Part shown: positions 19,401 to 27,428 of the stretch, piece by piece
Numbering within the stretch: position 1 is the first letter of the stretch
Layout of the letters: every line of letters starts with the position of its first letter
NCBI RefSeq assembly: GCF_004785645.1
Contig: NZ_SRPE01000005.1
Coordinates: forward strand, 248,001-312,000
Reading direction: 5' to 3'
DNA: 64,000 nucleotides
Origin: Empedobacter tilapiae
GTDB lineage: Bacteria > Bacteroidota > Bacteroidia > Flavobacteriales > Weeksellaceae
Notes under the pieces: model-generated
Database searches by the model: none
Told to the model about the DNA's origin: nothing
The model's input: only the letters and a program-made list of their open reading frames with translations
Position numbers and translations under genes: made by a program

Positions 19401-19619
19401 TTCGTAAATTTGTCCAGTATTTTTATGAAATAACTTTCCACTTTCCATTGCTAAAGACATTTCTTTTTCAGCAATATTTATCATCTGTTTTATTTGCGGA
19501 TTTTGAGCTAAATATCTTTCATTCACATCATCAAATGAGCAATATTCTTGTGCATTAAGAATCCCTCCTGAAATACTTACAAGTAACAAGAGATTGAAGT
19601 AGAGTAATTTTTTAATCAT
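16461..19619 (-). CDS. T9SS-secreted metalloprotease (M43-like) with type C sorting domain
   Basis: 1052 aa. Signal peptide about 1-24. The zinc motif HEIGHALGLYH is at 233-243, with a Met-turn-like VMNYGSYRNKFT near 310, as in pappalysin-like M43 proteases. A GEVTED-type domain (about 375-520, ending GEIEDYAVVI) follows, then a long beta-rich region. The last roughly 190 residues (DRFVIQGRGLPFS ... TLGVND ... SIEVYDISGRLIL ... TSTKILF) match the T9SS sorting signal type C domain, so the protein should be exported and attached or released by type IX secretion. Likely extracellular protein digestion. It forms an operon with the small protein at 16234. Confidence 0.88.
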   Translation of the reverse strand: MIKKLLYFNLLLLVSISGGILNAQEYCSFDDVNERYLAQNPQIKQMINIAEKEMSLAMESGKLFHKNTGQIYEIPVVVHVFADDSPLGTLGNPSDTQIQEWINFTNQLYENSYYEGNSSTVFPFRLVLAKRDPSCENTNGIERFDLSHNQDYNEFGLIYTGTKGITEAELRKMSRWDPRSYYNIYVTNKIDGFDGSSGGGTNGYAYLYGAAGNSVDGAYHHSGVVGIKPTLGHEIGHALGLYHTFGQKSSTTECQTTSANNPYTTGDLVADTSPTINGNYYRQVYGVSQPTSAIINGCTNEPFDDVVTNVMNYGSYRNKFTQGQADRSVSLFLQFRSSLLSSKALVPVDENESQIVLIESCIPSPSTLLQGAYGYGISGVKFGDINVASSPKDGSNAYYTDYSKKCLIKNTFTEVYEGRTYEMILSEKTANPVSFIAYLDFNNDGVFTENEIILPKVNIPAETGVWTEKTHTFSIHIPKNVVKNKPLRLRVIGDSSNASFGACDTRSRGEIEDYAVVIKSNTTVWNGESWSEGVPDITKEAIVRGNLLLSTDLIANKITLETGSVIIKTGSVLKVENEILNNLTADKFIIEDGANIIQRNSDAINTGEFTVIVNSTPMIFNDAMLWSSPVEGQNVRSFSVNTLEKRFYIYNEQTNKFASLFVNDPLYPNSNLQNPATYNFENGLGYHIRVSNNHTQVKPGSIFKGKFIGTLNNGIIQQVVKKDNLGYNLIGNPYPSSIDAVKFFDSNPSVQTIYFWTHEAPLTSSGYASNNYASFNLTGGTQAAAGGIVPNGIIAKGQGFIVETDEATILSFDNIHRTDDLSAILFKNQDESKRIWINLFEGTQAKNQILIGYIKGATNGFDPRMDAKLNPNYDGSVVYSLIDKLVDRFVIQGRGLPFSTEDVVKLGFEAKSNASYTIELDNTENIADDMAIFLHDKEEKQVVDLRKQAYTFSSQIGVYNERFEVIYMNKTLGVNDTPKRETIVFKNNNAIVIESSKEIKSIEVYDISGRLILSKSTSGKKVSLTNLPKLNEVLVIKIINTDQTITSTKILF

Positions 19620-19781
19620 GTAAGATATTTTAATTTAACATTTATCCTCAAAAATCAGGAAAACATATCAATTTATTATCTTATTAAACACTTAATTTGT
19701 CTTAAACGAATAACTTTCTTAAAAAAGTTAAATCAAGTAATTTTAATCTCTTTTTTATAAAAAAAAGAGGTTTGCTAAAAT

Positions 19782-19811
19782 AAAAAAACTCGTTAACCAC
19801 GAGTTTTTTTA
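19782..19811 (-). terminator. Terminator of the APC permease gene
   Basis: Stem arms 19782-19792 and 19800-19810 (7-nt loop); T-run on the minus strand. Upstream of the protease gene at 16461, so it also insulates that gene. Confidence 0.85.
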
Positions 19812-19820
19812 TAAATTATT

Positions 19821-21107
19821 TTATTTTTTTATTTCTATACGCTTATCAAAATAAAATAAAACAATTCCTAATGCAATAATTCCTAAACCAAATAAACTCT
19901 CTTTTGGTTTTTGCATTAAAACGAAATAACAGATATATAAACTGAAAGCTAGAAATATCGCAGGTAAAACATAAAAGAATTTACTTTTGATAATGGTTAA
20001 TTGATCTTGTTTGATAAAGAACGCTGTACAAACTGCTAATGTTGCTAAAATTTGTAAAACAAAAGATGTGTAAGTAAAAATCACTTCAAAATCTCCTGAA
20101 AAAATAAGCAAAATACTAATTGCTGTATGCACCCAAATTGCACGAACCGGAATTCTATTTTTATTCTCTTTCGCCATAAAATTCCACAATTTATTTTCAC
20201 GCGCGGTAGCTTGTGTCAAACGAGAACCAATCCATAAATAACCGCTAATCGTCGCAATCAATTGTAAAGCAATAAAGCAACTCACCCATTTTACATTATT
20301 TCCAAGTAGATTACCAAAAGAAATATTTGCAACATTTTCTTGTCCAGCCAAAGCTGATGATGATGCATGTTTCAAGAAAACATAATTTAGCAAAACATAA
20401 GAAATCGTGACAAAAATAACACCTATAAATAATGCTTTTGGTAAGTTTCGTTTTGGTTGCTCAATTTCTTCTACGATATATGAAGCCGAATTCCAACCTG
20501 TATAAGCAAAAGTAACATAAACCAAAGATGTCGCAAATGCAGGAAGTAGCAATTCATTTTTCCAAGTCGAATCAAAAAGTACCGCATTTGGCTCAACTGC
20601 TGGAGCAAAATAAAAACCTAAAGCAATTAAAACAATGATAAATACAACTTTTAGAATAGTAAAAATATTCTGAAATTTACTACTCAAATTTAGACTGAAT
20701 GATTGAAAAACAGCTACAATCAATATCATGGCTATTGCAAATTCTTTTCCTAAATCCAATCCAAAGACATTGAGGTATTTTCCCATTGCCAAAGCTGCTA
20801 AAGATATTGGAGCAGAGAAACCAACGAACAAAGAAATCCAACTTGATAAATAGCCAAAAACGGGATGAAATGTCCGAGATAAATAAATATAATCTCCTCC
20901 TGATTGTTTAAATTTTGAAGCTAATTCCGAATAAATAAATGCGCCAATCAACGCTAACAATCCTCCTATTGACCACAATAATAAGATAGAAGTTGTATTT
21001 TTTAGATCAGAAATCTGATAACCCAAACTGGTAAAAACACCTGTTCCGATCATATTCGAAATGACTAATGCTGCTGCGGTTTTCCAACCAATTTTTGAAT
21101 GTGCCAT
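19821..21107 (-). CDS. APC-family amino acid permease
   Basis: 428 aa with about 12 membrane helices. The start KIGWKTAAALVISNMIGTGVFTSLG carries the GTGIF-like unwound helix 1 of the APC (LeuT-fold) superfamily, and GFSAPISLAALAMG and TGWNSASYIVEEIEQPKRNLPKA follow, as in amino-acid/polyamine permeases. A TTG six bases upstream is not the start. It lies 69 bp after a TonB-dependent receptor under a SAM-I riboswitch, with a hairpin in between; if co-transcribed it would be part of a SAM-controlled uptake unit, possibly for methionine or related compounds (inference). Confidence 0.9.
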   Translation of the reverse strand: MAHSKIGWKTAAALVISNMIGTGVFTSLGYQISDLKNTTSILLLWSIGGLLALIGAFIYSELASKFKQSGGDYIYLSRTFHPVFGYLSSWISLFVGFSAPISLAALAMGKYLNVFGLDLGKEFAIAMILIVAVFQSFSLNLSSKFQNIFTILKVVFIIVLIALGFYFAPAVEPNAVLFDSTWKNELLLPAFATSLVYVTFAYTGWNSASYIVEEIEQPKRNLPKALFIGVIFVTISYVLLNYVFLKHASSSALAGQENVANISFGNLLGNNVKWVSCFIALQLIATISGYLWIGSRLTQATARENKLWNFMAKENKNRIPVRAIWVHTAISILLIFSGDFEVIFTYTSFVLQILATLAVCTAFFIKQDQLTIIKSKFFYVLPAIFLAFSLYICYFVLMQKPKESLFGLGIIALGIVLFYFDKRIEIKK

Positions 21108-21111
21108 ACAC

Positions 21112-21158
21112 AAAAAAGTGCCAATTGAATGTTGAATTTACATTAAAATTGACACTTT
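21112..21158 (-). terminator. Long hairpin with T-run between receptor and permease genes
   Basis: On the minus strand a 12-bp outer stem (arms 21147-21158 and 21115-21126, with one mismatch or G-U) encloses a second inner stem, followed by a T6 run ending only four bases before the ATG of the permease. It can act as a terminator of the receptor gene or as an attenuator limiting permease expression. Partial read-through is plausible. Confidence 0.6.
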
Positions 21159-21176
21159 GAATATTTTTATTATTGA

Positions 21177-23564
21177 TTAAAATTTAAAACTTGCACGCGC
21201 AAAATAATACGCTCCCGTCATCCCCATTTGAACTGGTGCATACGGAAAAACTCCATAATAAGAATTCTCATAAACTTGTTTGTCTGGGAAAACATCAAAC
21301 AAATTATTTGCACCAATTGTAAAGTTGAAATTCTTTGTAATATCATAACCAACCGAAGCATCCGTCACCACTTTTCCAGTGTGTTCTTGGATACTTCCCC
21401 AAGGATGTCCATCTTTTGTCACTTTTCCGAAATATGTGTTACGCACCATAAAATTGAATCCAGTAATTGCATAATTCAATCCTAAAGTTACTTTTGTTCT
21501 TGGACTTAATGATTCGATAATATTGACTTGATCAGGACCAAAAAATTCTTCTGTCGGAATTGTTAAAGCTGTTGGAAAATGATAACCAACAATCTTCGTT
21601 TCGTTAATATTCCCTGACAAACTTGTATTTAATTTTCCTCGACCTAAACGTGTATCATAAGAAAAAACTAAATCCAAACCTTTGGTTTCTGTGTCAATTG
21701 CATTGGTAAAGATACGAGCTGCAGCTATTCCATTAGCTTCTAACACTGGATTTGTAATATCAGAAGTCAACACAATTCGGTTATCAACTTTTATAAAATA
21801 TCCATCTAGTGTAATAAACAATTTAGAAGTCGGACGAAATGTTAAACCTAAACTTGCATTGATTGATTTTTCTTCTTTTAATTTATCTAAACCAATTTCT
21901 CGAGATAAATCTGAATCATTTCTTACAATAACTTTATTTATCAACACTTGATTTCCGTTATCATCAATAAATAAATCTGAATAAGAATTACTAAAATATT
22001 TTTGTTGTAAAGAAGGTGCTCTAAATCCTGTCGAAATCGCTCCACGAACCGAATATCCTTTTGCGTATTCGTATCGCATTGCTAATTTTCCATTGATTGT
22101 ACTTCCAAAATCTGAATAATTTTCAAATCGCCCAGCTAAATCAGCTGTAAAATCTCCAAATTTCAATTCTCCATCTACATAAGCCGCAACTGAATGACGA
22201 TCACCTTTTACAGCATTTAATGGAGAAAATCCTGAAAATGCTTCAGATCCTTTTCCTATATATGAAGCTTCATCTCCAGCTTCTATTTTATATTGTTCAA
22301 AACGATATTCTCCTCCAAACGCTAAACTAAAATTTTGATTGATTCGTTTCGAAAAATCTAAATTAACTGTATTTTGTAAAAATTGATGTTTCCCTGCATA
22401 AAAATCGGTTGGAGAATTTAACCCTAATAATTGATTAATTGAATTTTCTAAATCATATTTGAATGAATTTAAGCCAAAAGTATTACTCAAGTCAACTTTC
22501 CATCCATCATATGAATAACGCAATCCTGTCGAATTTGAATAATCATTTACATTAGATTTTAAGGTAGCTTGAAAACCATTTGGATAAATTTTTAACGCAT
22601 CTTCAGACAATTCGCTTGGTAATCTTCTAAAACCAAATCCATTTCCTTGACGTAAAGAAACTCCTCCAAATGAATAAAAATCTAATCGATCATTAATCGC
22701 CGTTTCAGCATTTACAAAAAATTGTTGATTTTTGATTGCCGCATCTCCAATTTGAAATCTAAAATCTTTTCTCGAAAGTCCTAAAGCAGCAATTTTAGCA
22801 TCATCCGCAGCTCTTGCTGCATCTGGATCATCTGCAAAATCGTATGCGAAATTATCTCCAAAAATATCTAAATTATGATCTTTTGAACGATTTGTTTTCT
22901 TACGCTCACTTACAACTGCCGAAAAAACAATTGAGCCTGATTGTCCTAATTTCGTTCCATAACTTCCGTTAAAATTGTATGTTTCTCCATCATTTCGAGA
23001 AGTCTGACCATACGTTAAAGACGCGTCACCACCTGGTTTAGATTTCAAAACAATATTTACAACTCCCGCAATCGCATCAGAACCATATTGCGCAGCTGCA
23101 CCATCACGTAAAACTTCAATTTTATCAATCGCCGAAATCGGAATTGCGCCTAAATCTGTTCCAACAGAACCATTTCCTACTGTATTTTGATAATTCACTA
23201 AGGAAGTTGTGTGACGACGTTTTCCATTAATCAAAACCAAAACCTGATCTGGTCCCATTCCACGCAATGTCACAGGATCGATATGCTCCGTTCCATCTGC
23301 AGATGATTGACGAACCGAATTAAAAGAAGGAATAACCACATTCAAAATATCATTCACACTCAATTGAGGAGAAGACGTTTTCAATTTCTCAACATCGATA
23401 ATATCGACAGGAACTGACGAATTAACCACCGTTCTTTCTGATGTACGACCACCAATTAAAATAACTTCGTTAAGATTTGTTTCCTCCTTTTCAACTTCTT
23501 GAGCGAAAAGTGTAGATGCGCAAATAAATGCGAATGAAGCAAGTAAAAATTTGTTTCTTTTCAT
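21177..23564 (-). CDS. TonB-dependent receptor under a SAM riboswitch
   Basis: 795 aa. Signal peptide 1-21 (STLFAQ), then a plug domain (about 30-165: VINGKRRHTTS, AIDKIEVLRDGAAAQYGSDAIAGVVNIVLK, the classic plug end), then a 22-strand barrel ending in the aromatic strand YYFARASFKF. It is the substrate gate in the outer membrane, energised by TonB. No carboxypeptidase-like N-terminal domain. The 5' leader is a SAM-I riboswitch, so expression should fall when S-adenosylmethionine is plentiful; this points to methionine or a sulfur/methyl-related nutrient. The next gene is an amino-acid permease. Confidence 0.93.
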   Translation of the reverse strand: MKRNKFLLASFAFICASTLFAQEVEKEETNLNEVILIGGRTSERTVVNSSVPVDIIDVEKLKTSSPQLSVNDILNVVIPSFNSVRQSSADGTEHIDPVTLRGMGPDQVLVLINGKRRHTTSLVNYQNTVGNGSVGTDLGAIPISAIDKIEVLRDGAAAQYGSDAIAGVVNIVLKSKPGGDASLTYGQTSRNDGETYNFNGSYGTKLGQSGSIVFSAVVSERKKTNRSKDHNLDIFGDNFAYDFADDPDAARAADDAKIAALGLSRKDFRFQIGDAAIKNQQFFVNAETAINDRLDFYSFGGVSLRQGNGFGFRRLPSELSEDALKIYPNGFQATLKSNVNDYSNSTGLRYSYDGWKVDLSNTFGLNSFKYDLENSINQLLGLNSPTDFYAGKHQFLQNTVNLDFSKRINQNFSLAFGGEYRFEQYKIEAGDEASYIGKGSEAFSGFSPLNAVKGDRHSVAAYVDGELKFGDFTADLAGRFENYSDFGSTINGKLAMRYEYAKGYSVRGAISTGFRAPSLQQKYFSNSYSDLFIDDNGNQVLINKVIVRNDSDLSREIGLDKLKEEKSINASLGLTFRPTSKLFITLDGYFIKVDNRIVLTSDITNPVLEANGIAAARIFTNAIDTETKGLDLVFSYDTRLGRGKLNTSLSGNINETKIVGYHFPTALTIPTEEFFGPDQVNIIESLSPRTKVTLGLNYAITGFNFMVRNTYFGKVTKDGHPWGSIQEHTGKVVTDASVGYDITKNFNFTIGANNLFDVFPDKQVYENSYYGVFPYAPVQMGMTGAYYFARASFKF

Positions 23565-23618
23565 TTTTAATTTTCATAAAACTTTCAAGAAACCAACAGA
23601 TAAAAGTGAAATACTTTT

Positions 23619-23720
23619 ACTCATCTTTCCCTCTAATAGGTTGGATTTAGCACCTTAGATTATAAGTCATCTGGTTGCTAAGGTTTCACAGGGCCAATCC
23701 CTCCACCTTTCTTGATAAGT
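23619..23720 (-). promoter_or_regulatory. SAM-I (S-box) riboswitch
   Basis: The leader of the TonB-receptor gene carries the conserved S-box blocks in order: CTTATCAAG (P1 5' strand), GGTGGAGGGA-TTGGCCC (kink-turn and P2), GAAACC-TTAGCAACCAG (P2/P3), AAGGTGCTAAATCC (P3/J3-4), and GATGAG (P1 3' strand, pairing with CTTATC). The whole is about 102 nt. A small hairpin (about 23601-23619) follows, sharing bases next to the P1 3' strand, but I see no clear terminator T-run, so control may be translational or by alternative pairing. SAM binding is expected to switch expression off. Confidence 0.93.
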
Positions 23721-23724
23721 TATG

Positions 23725-23758
23725 CAAAGGTAATGTTAAAAAATGAAAAAGAAAACAA
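23725..23758 (-). promoter_or_regulatory. Promoter of the riboswitch-receptor transcript
   Basis: TACCTTTG (-7) with a TTG 23 bases upstream; the predicted start site is at the first base of the riboswitch P1 helix, supporting both calls. Confidence 0.6.
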
Positions 23759-23759
23759 T

Positions 23760-23780
23760 ACTCTATAAATTTTATAGAGT
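23760..23780 (-). terminator. Palindrome ending pabC, possible terminator
   Basis: A perfect AT-rich palindrome (arms 23760-23769 and 23771-23780) touching the pabC stop codon, followed by a T-rich stretch. Weak GC content; terminator role moderate. Confidence 0.5.
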
Positions 23781-24379
23781 TATTGAATTAACAACGAAAT
23801 ATCCAATTCTTGGCTTTCGTCTAAACTCATCATTGCATTAACTCGTTTGAACGATTTGAAATTAACTAGATCTGAAACTTTTATATTTTTCTGAATGATT
23901 TCGCCTGATTGCAACAAAGCTTCTCGCATTGTTCCTTTCAACAAAAAAGTTCGTGGCGTAATCCATTGTGATCCATCAAAAAAAACGATATTTGAATAAA
24001 TACAATCGGTAATATAATTCGATTTCACCAACACCAAATCATCTGTTTTTGATTCTTTTAAATATTCATCAAAAAACCAACGATCTAAATATTTGTAGGA
24101 ATAATCAATTTTATTTTCGATTTCAAAAAGTTGAATACTTTCAATTGGTTTGATTTGATACTGTTGAAATTCTACCGATTGAATTTCTCGATCATAAACA
24201 ATTCTAACTTTATATTTTTCGTCCGTTAAGTCTGTTGGAAAATTGATAATTTCGTTTAATAAAATCGGATTGATTTCAGTAAAATTATCATTTCTTGTTC
24301 GATCAAATCTCGCTTGATGAAATTCTAAATTTCGAAGTTGTTTATTCACACAACAAATAGATTCAATAAATTGGAACAT
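23780..24379 (-). CDS. pabC: Class IV aminotransferase, aminodeoxychorismate lyase-like
   Basis: 199 aa, shorter than most PabC enzymes. The YKYLDR motif (95-100) contains the likely PLP-binding Lys96 in the K-x3-R pattern of aminodeoxychorismate lyases, and DCIYSNIVFFDG-QWITPRTFLLKGTMREALL matches the class IV core and Thr/Gly-rich loop. It overlaps the stop of the upstream pabB-like gene by 17 bases, so both are one operon. Together they convert chorismate to 4-aminobenzoate for folate. Symbol given on context; the amidotransferase pabA is not seen here. Confidence 0.85.
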   Translation of the reverse strand: MFQFIESICCVNKQLRNLEFHQARFDRTRNDNFTEINPILLNEIINFPTDLTDEKYKVRIVYDREIQSVEFQQYQIKPIESIQLFEIENKIDYSYKYLDRWFFDEYLKESKTDDLVLVKSNYITDCIYSNIVFFDGSQWITPRTFLLKGTMREALLQSGEIIQKNIKVSDLVNFKSFKRVNAMMSLDESQELDISLLIQ

Positions 24380-25322
24380 ATACTTTCTGAATTAATTCTT
24401 CGTATTCTAATTTTGCCTTACTTTTCGCCGTTATTCCTCCTCCACTCTTGAAAAACATCTCACCTTGATTATTTTCGATAAAACGAATCATCACAGCGCT
24501 ATCAAGATTTTCGCCATCAAAAACACCAAAAATTCCTGTATAAAAATTTCGATGATACTTTTCTGCTTCTAAAATAATTTCGACGGTTTTCTTTTTTGGA
24601 GCACCGCAAATAGAACCAGCAGGTAAAAGCTGATTGAAAATCGTTCCTAAGTTTCGATAATAATCATCGTTCAAATCACCTTTTATCTCAGAACTCACTT
24701 GCAATAATGTTTTATCATTTGTCTTCACCTCATCGATATATCGATAATTTGTCACCTCAATATTTTCTGAAACAAGGCTCAAATCATTTCTAATTAAATC
24801 GACAATTGTAGCATGTTCGGCAGCTTCTTTTTCATCATTTAAAATGAGTTGTTTTGCATTTGGAATCGAAGCATCAATAGTTCCTTTCATTGGATTTGAA
24901 AAGATTTTTTGATCTTCAATTTTCACAAAACGTTCAGGAGAAAAACAAACAAATTCGTCTTTATATTTCAATTTATATTTTGCTTCAGAAAACTGAAAAA
25001 TTTCATTCAAAGACAAATCAGTTTCAATTTTTGTTGGAAGCGTTAAATTCGTTAAATATGAATTTCCGAACAAAAGATTATCGTGAACATAATTGAATTT
25101 TGGCAAATACTCGTCAAAAGAAATCGGGAATTTATTGAATTTAAAATCTTTCTGAAAAGATTCTTTTTTTGGTGAATCTATTTCAAATTTTATCTCATCA
25201 TGTAATTCATTTAACGGAATTACTTCTCCATTTTCTTTCAAAAAATCGATCATAAAAAAAAAGGGAACTTTTGCAGCTCCCAATTCATTCATTTTCGTAA
25301 AAATCGAATGCTTTGCTAACAT
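24363..25322 (-). CDS. pabB: Aminodeoxychorismate synthase component I (chorismate-binding)
   Basis: 319 aa, the short Bacteroidetes form without the N-terminal domain of anthranilate synthase. The chorismate-binding core shows CFSPERFVKI (about 122), SNPMKGTIDAS (about 137), IVDLIRNDLSLVSEN (about 175) and GSICGAPKKKTVEIILEAE (about 235). It converts chorismate with ammonia to 4-amino-4-deoxychorismate. An ATG at 25292 is an alternative start ten residues further in; I kept the upstream one. Overlaps pabC by 17 bases. The family also includes TrpE and isochorismate synthases; pairing with pabC supports PabB. Confidence 0.88.
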   Translation of the reverse strand: MLAKHSIFTKMNELGAAKVPFFFMIDFLKENGEVIPLNELHDEIKFEIDSPKKESFQKDFKFNKFPISFDEYLPKFNYVHDNLLFGNSYLTNLTLPTKIETDLSLNEIFQFSEAKYKLKYKDEFVCFSPERFVKIEDQKIFSNPMKGTIDASIPNAKQLILNDEKEAAEHATIVDLIRNDLSLVSENIEVTNYRYIDEVKTNDKTLLQVSSEIKGDLNDDYYRNLGTIFNQLLPAGSICGAPKKKTVEIILEAEKYHRNFYTGIFGVFDGENLDSAVMIRFIENNQGEMFFKSGGGITAKSKAKLEYEELIQKVYVPIY

Positions 25323-25337
25323 TCGATAAAATTAATA

Positions 25338-26099
25338 TTATTCTTGATTTGTACCAAGTAGATCAATTTCTGTTTTTTCATCATCCGTCAAAATCATATC
25401 TTTTAACATAAAATAAACCATCATATAACCAACTGGATAAGTTGCTAACGCACCTATATAACAAGCAATAGCACCTATTGAAGCAACCAGACTTACAACA
25501 ATAGCTATTAAAACCATCCACCAAAAATTCTTTTTTACGATTGCATAAGAAGTTTTCATTGCATCAATAGCGCTCATATTTCCGTAATGAATAAGATACG
25601 GAGCCAGATAAATACACGCTTGTAAGAACAATAAAAATACTGTCGCCACTAAGATGTATAACATACCAAAAAGCGATGAACCTATCATCAATGCTGGGTT
25701 TACATTTTCGGGATCATTAAACATAAGTGGTAAAAAAGAAAATATAATATATGGTGATAAAATGACAAGCGAAACTCCCATAACGATAAGTGTTAAAAGG
25801 AAATAGCTTCCTATATTTTTGAAACCTCCAAAAAAGTCACCTAATTCTAACGACATTTTGTTTTCGGCACGTTCTGCACCTATCATAAATCCCATTATAA
25901 GAGGATACATTACAAAAAATAATCCGATTACAGTGAACGAAGTAAACATATAAATAATGGCTGCGACAAGTGCATAAATAACAAATGGCTGCCAATTATT
26001 TTGGAAAAGTTCTAATGACTGATTGAAATATTTCCCAATATCAAATTTAAATTTATTGTTTTTGTAATACTCAATTTTGTTGTAATCTAATGTTTTCAT
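25338..26099 (-). CDS. Integral membrane protein of unknown function
   Basis: 253 aa with about six hydrophobic segments (about 40-58, 60-80, 99-124, 140-165, 190-215, 218-235). A soluble N-terminus (about 1-36) and an acidic C-terminus (DDEKTEIDLLGTNQE) flank them. Related flavobacterial proteins are often mislabelled beta-carotene monooxygenase; I see no enzyme motif. Sits between pabB and a divergent nitroreductase; the distance to pabB (15 bases) suggests co-transcription in the same operon. Confidence 0.6.
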   Translation of the reverse strand: MKTLDYNKIEYYKNNKFKFDIGKYFNQSLELFQNNWQPFVIYALVAAIIYMFTSFTVIGLFFVMYPLIMGFMIGAERAENKMSLELGDFFGGFKNIGSYFLLTLIVMGVSLVILSPYIIFSFLPLMFNDPENVNPALMIGSSLFGMLYILVATVFLLFLQACIYLAPYLIHYGNMSAIDAMKTSYAIVKKNFWWMVLIAIVVSLVASIGAIACYIGALATYPVGYMMVYFMLKDMILTDDEKTEIDLLGTNQE

Positions 26100-26106
26100 C
26101 TTAACG

Positions 26107-26135
26107 TTGGTTTAATTGAAATTAATGTAAATTTG
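26107..26135 (+). promoter_or_regulatory. Promoter of the nitroreductase gene
   Basis: TTG at 26107-26109, 18-base spacer, TAAATTTG at 26128-26135. Confidence 0.6.
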
Positions 26136-26171
26136 CTTGATTAGTAGAATAAAATTAATAATTGTTACAAC

Positions 26172-26744
26172 ATGAATGCAAACGATTTATTATCAATCAT
26201 AAAAAATAGACGCTCTATATTTCCTCCACAATACAATCAAGAAGAAATTACGCGTGAAGAATTGAATCAAATTTTTGAGGCTGCAAATTGGGCGCCTTCT
26301 CATAAAAAAACCGAACCTTGGCGTTTTGTTGTATTAGAAGGACCTGCAAAAGACCGTTTCCGCGAATATGTAAAGCGTGTTTATGTACAAGGAACGCCGA
26401 CAGATCAGTTGAGTGATCGCAAAATAAATGCATTAATTGAAAAATGTGATAAGTCGAATAAAATTGTTTTAATTAACTTTATCAATACAGAAAAAAATCC
26501 TGAATGGGAAGAATTAGCTGCAACTTCTATGGCTGTTCAAAATATGTGGTTAATGGCAAATGCGCTAAACATTGGTGCATATTGGTCTTCTCCAGCAAAC
26601 ATTATCGCCAATGTTGATGAGTTTACAACTATGGAAGAGGGCGAAAAGTGTGTTGGTGTTTTCTATATGGGAAAATTTGATGGTGAATCGCCAGAAGCTG
26701 TTCGTCAGCCAGTCGAAAATAAAGTAAGATTTTTAGAATATTAA
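26172..26744 (+). CDS. Nitroreductase family protein
   Basis: 190 aa. Starts with the family signature IIKNRRSIFPPQ and EAANWAPSHKKTEPWRFVVLEG (about 36-57), the FMN-binding region, and ends with EKCVGVFYMGKFDGESPE. Dimeric FMN enzyme using NAD(P)H to reduce nitro- or quinone-type compounds; native substrate unknown. Own promoter and terminator. Confidence 0.9.
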   Translation: MNANDLLSIIKNRRSIFPPQYNQEEITREELNQIFEAANWAPSHKKTEPWRFVVLEGPAKDRFREYVKRVYVQGTPTDQLSDRKINALIEKCDKSNKIVLINFINTEKNPEWEELAATSMAVQNMWLMANALNIGAYWSSPANIIANVDEFTTMEEGEKCVGVFYMGKFDGESPEAVRQPVENKVRFLEY

Positions 26745-26751
26745 ATATAAT

Positions 26752-26786
26752 AATTAGGTTACTAAATAGTAGTAACCTAATTTATT
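26752..26786 (+). terminator. Terminator of the nitroreductase gene
   Basis: Stem arms 26752-26763 and 26771-26782, 7-nt loop, followed by T-rich bases. Confidence 0.75.
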
Positions 26787-26819
26787 TTAATCAATAACTT
26801 GAATATAATATTTAGACAA

Positions 26820-27428
26820 ATGGACTTGTTTCATCAAAATAATGAATCTATAGAAAATCATCTTCCTTATGATGGTGTTGTTTACTATTATGGACAGGTT
26901 TTCACAAAAGATAAATCCGATTTTTATTATACCCAATTAATGCAAAATATCGAGTGGAGAAATGATGAGGCTATTATTTTTGGTAAGAAAATAATAACCA
27001 AACGAAAAGTAGCTTGGTATGGCGATAAAAAATTTGAATACTCTTATTCTAATATTACTAAACATGCATTAACATGGACTAAAGAATTACTAGAATTAAA
27101 AGCAATCGTTGAGGAAAAAACAGGAGAAACTTACAATTCATGTCTATTAAATCTTTATCATAATGGAGATGAAGGAATGGCTTGGCATAGTGATGGAGAA
27201 ACAGATCTAAAAAAAGATGGAGCAATTGCTTCTTTAACTTTTGGAGCTGTTCGTAAGTTTTTCTTTAAACATAAAGAGTCAAAAATTAAAGTTGAACTTA
27301 TTTTAGATCATGGAAGTCTTTTGGTTATGAAAGATACTACTCAAACATATTGGCTGCACCGCTTACCACCAACCAAAAAAGTAAAAACACCACGTATTAA
27401 TCTTACATTTCGAACAATTATAGAATAA
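26820..27428 (+). CDS. alkB: AlkB-family 2-oxoglutarate/Fe(II) dioxygenase
   Basis: 202 aa from the ATG at 26820 (a TTG seven residues earlier is not needed). Iron ligands are H123 and D125 in AWHSDGE, and H180 in YWLHRLPP; 2-oxoglutarate-binding arginines are R192 and R198 in PRINLTFRT. This is the AlkB pattern HxD...H...R-x5-R. It repairs alkylated bases in DNA/RNA by oxidative demethylation. A nearby DinB-family gene could share the stress theme, but operon structure does not connect them. Confidence 0.92.
   Translation: MDLFHQNNESIENHLPYDGVVYYYGQVFTKDKSDFYYTQLMQNIEWRNDEAIIFGKKIITKRKVAWYGDKKFEYSYSNITKHALTWTKELLELKAIVEEKTGETYNSCLLNLYHNGDEGMAWHSDGETDLKKDGAIASLTFGAVRKFFFKHKESKIKVELILDHGSLLVMKDTTQTYWLHRLPPTKKVKTPRINLTFRTIIE

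Noticed and set aside
23619-23720. Cobalamin or TPP riboswitch upstream of the TonB receptor
   Set aside because: A TonB receptor suggested B12 at first, but the kink-turn, GGCCC and GCTAAATCC blocks match SAM-I and no B12-box is present.
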